Assembly: GCA_003223995.1 (NCBI GenBank)
Contig: QHYA01000017.1
Coordinates: 1 to 9,925 of the forward strand
DNA: 9,925 nucleotides
Source: Acidobacteriota bacterium
GTDB taxonomy: Bacteria > Acidobacteriota > Polarisedimenticolia > QHYA01
Direction: 5' to 3'
Position numbers and translations under genes: made by a program. The notes below the pieces were generated by a model, which saw only the letters and a program-made list of their open reading frames with translations, made no database searches and was not told the origin of the DNA. This document shows, piece after piece, positions 5,674 through 9,925 of this stretch. Each line of letters opens with the position of its first letter. Positions within the stretch are counted from its first letter, which is position 1.

Positions 5674-7515
5674 ATGACGGTTTCCAGTGTGATCGGTAGG
5701 GGCGCAAGCGCCATCGCGAACGCCGGATGGCAGGTGTTCCAAGCTGTCAACCGGCGCTTCCCCGCTGGGTCCTTCCAGCCCGGGTGGGCGCCGGCCCCGC
5801 TGCTGAAGTCAAAGGAAAGGACATTCCCCAATCTCGGCTGGCCGCGTGAGACAGACTCCCTTTGCCCTCGGTGCGTCAAGGAGGTCCGGGAGGCGATCCT
5901 CTCGGGAGCCGCGGACTTCCGGGTGCTGATCGAATCCAACCCGGGCGAGATCAAGGCAAGAATCATCGAGCGGGACGGCAAGGTCCTGATGGTCAAGGAC
6001 TGCCCCAAGCACGGCCACTTCGAAGATCTCATGTCGATCGACCCCGAGTTCCTCAGGCGCATCGAGAAACTCTACCCGGGACGGGACTTCCAGATGGCTC
6101 CTGACCGCTTTCACAACCACGGGACCTCGACCGTGAAGTACGGCCGTGGGGCGGTGCTCACGATCGACCTGACGAACCGCTGCAACATGATGTGCGAGCC
6201 CTGTTTCATGGACGCCAACCAGGTGGGGTATGTCCACGAGCTGACCTGGGAGGACATCAAGCAGCTCCTGGACAACTCCATCCAGGTCAAGCCGAAGCGG
6301 CAGATGTCGATCCAGTTCTCAGGCGGGGAGCCCACGCTCTCCCCGTACTTTCTGGATGCCGTCGCCTACGCCAAGAAGATCGGCTATGTCTGTGTGCAGT
6401 GCGCGACCAACGGCATCCGGTTCGCCCAGGACGAGGAGTTCGCCAGGGCAACCGCCAAGGCGGGCCTACGCTTCGCCTACCTCCAGTTCGACGGGACGAC
6501 CAACGAGGCGAACTCGCACCGCAAGGTCGGCAACCTGTTCGACGTGAAGCAGCGCGCCATACAGAACATGAAGGCCGTCGGGATCGATGTTGTCCTGGTG
6601 ACGACGATCGTGAACACGATCAACAACGACCAGGTCGGACCGATCATCAAGTTCCTGGCCGACAACATCGACAAGGTCGTGGCGGTCTCCTTCCAGCCCG
6701 TTTCCTTCACGGGTCGCGACGAGGACATCGACGACACGACCCGCGACAAGTGGCGCTACACGCTGTCGCACCTGGTTCATGACGTGAAGGAGCAGCTCGG
6801 GGTCACCGAGCCTCTCCGGGACTGGTATCCCCTGTCAGCCACGGGACCCTTCTCCGATTTCATGGACCTGCTGAACGGACTCGACTCCCAGTGGGGCACG
6901 ATCAAGTGCGGGTGCCATCCGAACTGCGGTGTCGGGACCATGATGATCATCAACGAGGAGACGAAGCAGATCGTGCCGCTGCCCCAGATCCTCAACACCG
7001 ACAAGGTGCTCGAGGATCTCAGAACCATCAACGATGCGGCGCGGGGGCGGAAGGCTTCCGTCGCCCAGATGGTTCTCTCCGTTGTCAGGAACATCCGCTG
7101 GTCGGACATGCCGAAGGGCTTCTCCCCCATGGCGCTGATCCGGGTCGTGGATGCTTACGCGGGCAGCCCCATGAAACTCGCGAAGCAGAAGAGGTACAGA
7201 TGGCGGATGTCCATGGTGGCCGGGATGTGGTTCCAGGATCTCTTCAACTACGACTTCAGGCGCACGGAGATGTGCATCATCCCCTACGCCACCCAGGCCG
7301 GTGAGATCTCTTTCTGCGCCTACAACACAGGGGTCGGCTGGCGGCAGATCGTGGAGAACATGTACACGACCGCCAGCGTCCGGGACTGGTTCGCTGGCCA
7401 GGGACGGCATCCCGTCTACGCGGCTGGCAAGTCGGTGCCGCTGCCGTTGGTCTCGCCAGAGGCGGCGCGGTTCCCGATCGCTCTGCCGAAATCCGACCTT
7501 CCCGTCCTTCAGTAA
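5674..7515 (+). CDS. Radical SAM protein, tetraether lipid synthase (Tes/MJ0619)-like
   Basis: A 613-residue radical SAM enzyme. The cluster motif is Cys170-x3-Cys174-x2-Cys177 (TNRCNMMCEPCFMD), with SGGEPT at 216-221 for SAM binding. Ahead of it is a small metal-binding domain: CPRC (64-67) and KDCPKHG (108-114), matching the rubredoxin-like N-terminus of the COG1964 group. Auxiliary-cluster cysteines follow: Cys240 and Cys243, then KCGCHPNC (411-418), and a C-terminal MCIIPYATQAGEISFCAYN (533-551) with Cys534 and Cys548, close to the family's 'CVIHYATPDG..PFCAYN'. In archaea this family (MJ0619) joins lipid tails by carbon-carbon bonds to make tetraethers; bacterial members are candidates for membrane-spanning lipids. 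Residues 1-60 lack a signal peptide but include an amphipathic stretch. The ATG is preceded by GAGGAGG, five bases away. Radical SAM is certain; the Tes-like assignment is good; substrate is unknown. Confidence 0.9.
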   Translation: MTVSSVIGRGASAIANAGWQVFQAVNRRFPAGSFQPGWAPAPLLKSKERTFPNLGWPRETDSLCPRCVKEVREAILSGAADFRVLIESNPGEIKARIIERDGKVLMVKDCPKHGHFEDLMSIDPEFLRRIEKLYPGRDFQMAPDRFHNHGTSTVKYGRGAVLTIDLTNRCNMMCEPCFMDANQVGYVHELTWEDIKQLLDNSIQVKPKRQMSIQFSGGEPTLSPYFLDAVAYAKKIGYVCVQCATNGIRFAQDEEFARATAKAGLRFAYLQFDGTTNEANSHRKVGNLFDVKQRAIQNMKAVGIDVVLVTTIVNTINNDQVGPIIKFLADNIDKVVAVSFQPVSFTGRDEDIDDTTRDKWRYTLSHLVHDVKEQLGVTEPLRDWYPLSATGPFSDFMDLLNGLDSQWGTIKCGCHPNCGVGTMMIINEETKQIVPLPQILNTDKVLEDLRTINDAARGRKASVAQMVLSVVRNIRWSDMPKGFSPMALIRVVDAYAGSPMKLAKQKRYRWRMSMVAGMWFQDLFNYDFRRTEMCIIPYATQAGEISFCAYNTGVGWRQIVENMYTTASVRDWFAGQGRHPVYAAGKSVPLPLVSPEAARFPIALPKSDLPVLQ

Positions 7516-7543
7516 TTCGATCCCTCCCCTGATCCGATTGCTC

Positions 7544-7592
7544 GCCGCAGGCGGCCACGATGGCCGCCTGCGGCGGGGAAACTTCCATTTTT
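7544..7592 (+). terminator. Intrinsic terminator after the radical SAM gene
   Basis: A perfect 14-base-pair stem (7544-7557 with 7561-7574) around a CGA loop lies 29 bases past the stop codon. A short ATTTTT tract follows 12 bases later at 7587-7592, farther than is ideal. It is the strongest simple hairpin in the window and closes the plus-strand gene group. Confidence 0.75.
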
Positions 7593-7770
7593 CAGATCGG
7601 CAACCGCCTCGATCGGAAACCAAAAAGGCGCTCCCTTGCCCGCGAGGAATAGGAAGGCTCCTCCCCCCCTTCCCCCGCGCCTGCCTCTGACGACAACATT
7701 GCCGCCAAAAGCCACCCACAACCGGCATCCCCCCCGATGACCGGTCCCGAATCCGGGTGGTTGTTGCGGA

Positions 7771-7864
7771 TCCCGGGAGGCGCACGCCTCCCGGAGTCCG
7801 CACCCCCCGCGAAGGCGCCAGCTCGCGAAAGCCGCGAGCCGGACAGCGGGGGTGCGCCGGAGGG
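7771..7864 (+). promoter_or_regulatory. Structured leader with competing hairpins ahead of the XRE-TPR gene
   Basis: The 374-base gap before the regulator gene holds the terminator above, a stretch without clear signals (7593-7770), and this leader. Hairpin 1 pairs 7773-7781 with 7786-7794 (nine base pairs, loop GCAC). Hairpin 2 pairs 7800-7810 with 7846-7855 (GCACCCCC against GGGGGTGC, one bulged C) and encloses a seven-pair hairpin, 7821-7827 with 7833-7839. CCTCC at 7787-7791 lies in the 3' arm of hairpin 1 and can instead pair with GGAGG at 7859-7863, extending hairpin 2, so two folds exclude each other. I match it to no riboswitch class. The ribosome site AAGGAGGAG follows at 7879-7887. 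Confidence 0.4.
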
Positions 7865-7889
7865 TGAGAGCCGTCTAGAAGGAGGAGCA

Positions 7890-9575
7890 ATGGAAAAGGG
7901 GAACGCAGGGTTCGGCGCGTATCTGAAGTCTCTCCGGCGGGATCGCCGGCTGACGCTCGAACGCATCGAGGAGCTGACAGCAAGGATCGGCGAGCCGGTC
8001 TCGAAGACCTACCTGTCACGCTGCGAGCACGGTCAAACCCATCCCGCACTGCCGAGGCTGGAAGCGCTTTCGCGGCTCTACAAGGTCCGTCTGGGAGAAC
8101 TGGCCGAGAGGTTCGAGCTCGAGCAGGAACTGGCCCGAAGGCCGGCCGACCCCGTCGAGCACTCCCTGGAGGCCAACGAGGCGGCGGAGCGCGGCATCGA
8201 GGCAGCAAGCAGAGACGATCCACGTGGCGCCTTGATCCTGTTCGAAGCGGCCAGGCGGCTGCTTCCGGCTTCCGGCCACACCGTCGTCCCGGGAGCCGGC
8301 TCGAGCTGCGAGCCCCGGCCGGCGCCGCTGCCAAGCATGGAGCCCTGCTCCCTCTCGAGCACCGGCGCGACGGCGGAGCCCCGCGCCAACACATCCGTCG
8401 GACTCGACGCCGCTCTGCCGTCCGAGCCTTCGTTCTTCCCAGGCACAGGCCACTCCGTCCCGGGGGCGAGCCACTCCGTCCCGGCAGGCCACTCCATCCC
8501 AGGGGCTGCCCACTACGCTGCGTTTCCCGACGCGGGACGGATCGCCTCCGCCCGATCCCGTCTCTGCCTGGCCGTGATCTCGGGCAGCGTCGGCAATTTC
8601 CGGCTGTGCAAGGACGAAGCGGAGGCCCTCGTTTGCGCGGAGGATCTGCCCGAGGAAATCCGCCAGCGAGCATCCATCCAGCTCGCCTTCGCCTACAGGC
8701 GCTTGCGCCGCGCAGCCCTCTCGCGACTCGTTCTCGTCGAGCTGCTCACGAAAGGAGAGAGCCTGCCGCGACGCATCCTGGCCGACGCTCACTTCCTGAT
8801 GGGGACTCTCGATCTCGATGGCGCCCGCCCGCGTCCGGCTCTGCTTCATCTGCGAAAGGCCGTTTCTCTCTACAGAGCGGCCGGATCCCAGACAGACCTT
8901 TGCCGGGCCCTCCAGGAGCTCGGCGAGGCCTACCGGCTCGGGGGCCAATTGCCGGAGGCGATGGCGCGCTATCAGGAGGGGCTTGCCATCGCGCGCAAGA
9001 CCGACGTCAAGTCCCTCACCGCCGACCTTCTCTCGCACCTCGGCCGTGGGCATTTTCTGGCCGGCAACCACTCGACCGCCGCGAGGTACCTCTTCGACTC
9101 CAATGATCTCGCCCGCCGCGGGGACTACTTCGATATCCAGTTCCGGAACTATTTCTACCTGCGCCTCATCGCCTGGAGGCAGGGGGACGAGTTCTCACGC
9201 AGGACGGCCGAGCGCTCCCTTCGCATGCTTCTCGGCAGAAGCGATCCTCTCGCGGAGGAGGCGATCAGCTTCCGCCAGGAAACCGCACTCAAGAGGGGCC
9301 GAGAGGAGGTCGACGAGATCGAGGGAATAGGTGAGCCAACCCCATCCCCTGCCGGCGATCCCGCCACGACCGGACCGCCGCCACCTGTCCCGGGCCTGAG
9401 CCTGACGGATGCGCCTCTTTCGGCGACGAGCATCGCGAGCCTGAACCACACCGAGCCGATCCATCCCGAGGAACCGCCCCGGTACAGATTGGCGGGGCGG
9501 GTGGAAAGCGGATACAAAAAGCGAACCCAGAAAAACGAAATTGTAGGCTTCGAGAAGGTTCGCCAGAAGAGCTGA
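7890..9575 (+). CDS. XRE-family HTH transcriptional regulator with TPR domain and low-complexity insertion
   Basis: A 561-residue cytoplasmic regulator. Residues 8-75 are an XRE/Cro-type helix-turn-helix (YLKSLRRDRRLTLERIEELT, then KTYLSRCEHGQTHPALPRLEALSRLY, the recognition region). A TPR array follows: about 92-127, then 215-470 with clear repeats (ILADAHFLMGTLDLDGARPRPALLHLRKAVSLYR; ALQELGEAYRLGGQLPEAMARYQEGLAIAR; LLSHLGRGHFLAGNHSTAARYLFDSNDLA). Between the first TPR pair and the rest lies a low-complexity block (about 128-215) with short GHSVPG-type repeats. Residues 482-530 are Pro-rich and the last 30 are basic. The ATG has AAGGAGGAG just upstream; an in-frame extension to 7737 has no ribosome site and runs through the hairpins. 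HTH plus TPR recalls peptide-sensing (RRNPP-like) regulators, but the ligand is unknown. A gene for a secreted protein follows on the same strand. Confidence 0.88.
   Translation: MEKGNAGFGAYLKSLRRDRRLTLERIEELTARIGEPVSKTYLSRCEHGQTHPALPRLEALSRLYKVRLGELAERFELEQELARRPADPVEHSLEANEAAERGIEAASRDDPRGALILFEAARRLLPASGHTVVPGAGSSCEPRPAPLPSMEPCSLSSTGATAEPRANTSVGLDAALPSEPSFFPGTGHSVPGASHSVPAGHSIPGAAHYAAFPDAGRIASARSRLCLAVISGSVGNFRLCKDEAEALVCAEDLPEEIRQRASIQLAFAYRRLRRAALSRLVLVELLTKGESLPRRILADAHFLMGTLDLDGARPRPALLHLRKAVSLYRAAGSQTDLCRALQELGEAYRLGGQLPEAMARYQEGLAIARKTDVKSLTADLLSHLGRGHFLAGNHSTAARYLFDSNDLARRGDYFDIQFRNYFYLRLIAWRQGDEFSRRTAERSLRMLLGRSDPLAEEAISFRQETALKRGREEVDEIEGIGEPTPSPAGDPATTGPPPPVPGLSLTDAPLSATSIASLNHTEPIHPEEPPRYRLAGRVESGYKKRTQKNEIVGFEKVRQKS
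8449..8502 (+). repeat. Short imperfect tandem repeats inside the regulator gene
   Basis: A 15-base unit, GCCACTCCGTCCCGG, occurs exactly at 8449-8463 and 8470-8484, and with two changes at 8488-8502, giving periods of 21 and 18 bases. All are multiples of three, so the frame is kept and the protein gains GHSVPGA, SHSVPA and GHSIPGA. A further decayed copy may begin near 8508. Confidence 0.75.
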
Positions 9576-9624
9576 GCCGACCCGGGGCCGCAACTTTCCG
9601 CTCGACAAGCGGCAGAATGCCCGT

Positions 9625-9640
9625 GTGCCCTCCGGGGCAC
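9625..9640 (+). terminator. Weak hairpin after the XRE-TPR gene
   Basis: GTGCCC (9625-9630) can pair with GGGCAC (9635-9640) around a four-base loop; a five-pair hairpin lies just before it (9598-9602 with 9608-9612). Neither has a U-tract. They may slow or attenuate read-through into the next gene, or mean little in such GC-rich DNA. Confidence 0.2.
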
Positions 9641-9685
9641 GGATCGTGCAGGCCGAGTCGAGCTTTACCGACGAGAGGAGACATC

Positions 9686-9925
9686 ATGACACCGCTTCCA
9701 ACGGATCTCACCAGGAATCTCGCCAAGATTGCGTGTCTCGTGGCCGGAAGCGTTTTCATGTCTCCGACGGTGCCCGCGGCTCCACCTGCTTCCCTCCCTT
9801 GGGCAAGCCCGGAAGCTCTCGCCGTGCGATCTCTCTCGCTGAATGGAGGCGGCCGCCTTCGCGTGGCGACTCGCTACAACCTTCAGGACTACAGAGCGGG
9901 GCAGACCATCGAGCTGGACCCGGTG
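9686..9925 (+). CDS. Secreted protein of unknown function, N-terminal part
   Basis: Eighty codons run from ATG 9686 to the window edge without a stop. GAGAGGAG at 9673-9680 gives a good ribosome site. Residues 1-32 look like a signal peptide: polar start with Arg10 and Lys14, hydrophobic core (IACLVAGSVFM), and likely cleavage after VPAA or nearby. The mature part begins PPASLPWASPEALAVRSLSLNGGGRLRVATRYNLQDYRAGQ, with beta-strand character, but I recognise no family. It starts 110 bases after the XRE-TPR regulator on the same strand, so it may be that regulator's target or share its transcript; this is inference from position. The C-terminal part lies outside the window. Confidence 0.7.
   Translation, partial: MTPLPTDLTRNLAKIACLVAGSVFMSPTVPAAPPASLPWASPEALAVRSLSLNGGGRLRVATRYNLQDYRAGQTIELDPV

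Noticed and set aside
7771..7864. A cyclic di-GMP or other known riboswitch in the leader
   Set aside because: The conserved core bases I know for the c-di-GMP, TPP, cobalamin, SAH and fluoride classes are not present; only generic hairpins are seen.
7737..7889. Longer start for the XRE-TPR regulator at ATG 7737
   Set aside because: No ribosome site precedes it, the extra 51 residues run through the hairpins, and ATG 7890 has an excellent AAGGAGGAG and opens directly into the HTH.
8078..8497. Minus-strand frame with a repeated EWPxPGT motif
   Set aside because: The apparent protein repeat is only the reverse reading of the short tandem repeats inside the regulator gene.
8449..8502. CRISPR-like spaced repeats
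   Set aside because: Units are 15 bases with spacers of a few bases, keep the reading frame of the gene and are not palindromic; this is a coding tandem repeat.
6835..8673. Long minus-strand open frame opposite the radical SAM and XRE-TPR genes (612 codons)
   Set aside because: It crosses two real genes and the terminator between them, and its product is Arg-rich with no recognisable domain.
1..9925. tRNA, rRNA, insertion sequence or phage genes
   Set aside because: No cloverleaf, rRNA segment, transposase, integrase or terminal inverted repeats were seen on either strand.

Overview
The window is GC-rich, bacterial, chromosomal DNA with GC-biased third codon positions, compact operons and frequent TTG or GTG starts (three TTG starts are inferred). 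A PilZ-type response regulator, an ECF sigma/zinc-finger anti-sigma operon, an XRE-TPR regulator and a bacterial homologue of the archaeal tetraether-lipid radical SAM enzyme together suggest Acidobacteriota, Candidatus Eisenbacteria or a related lineage. This placement is inference: there is no rRNA gene, tRNA gene or other marker in the window to settle it. I see no CRISPR array, insertion sequence or phage gene.

Left half, all on the minus strand and read from right to left: a small two-helix membrane protein (3948-3775), a receiver-PilZ response regulator (3771-3040), an ECF sigma factor (2933-2349), its zinc-finger, single-pass anti-sigma factor (2324-1404), an exported TPR protein (1411-977), a small protein whose frame overlaps that gene and may be its frameshifted C-terminal half (1040-615), and the 5' part of gcvT (552 to the window edge). 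An ECF-type promoter, GGAAC-N16-CGTT, lies just upstream of the sigma gene. This indicates autoregulation and fixes the sigma start at 2933.

Right half, all on the plus strand: after a divergent intergenic region with a plausible sigma-70 promoter come a geranylgeranyl-reductase-family flavoprotein (4103-5239), a membrane-anchored protein with two CxxCH haem sites (5227-5490) and a 613-residue radical SAM protein resembling archaeal tetraether synthase (5674-7515), closed by a strong hairpin terminator. Isoprenoid saturase-like, electron-carrier-like and lipid-coupling-like genes side by side suggest a membrane-lipid or quinone-tail modification cassette. This is the most interesting part of the window.

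The right end holds a structured leader with competing hairpins, an XRE-HTH/TPR regulator with an unusual low-complexity insertion (7890-9575), and the start of a secreted protein of unknown function (9686 to the window edge).
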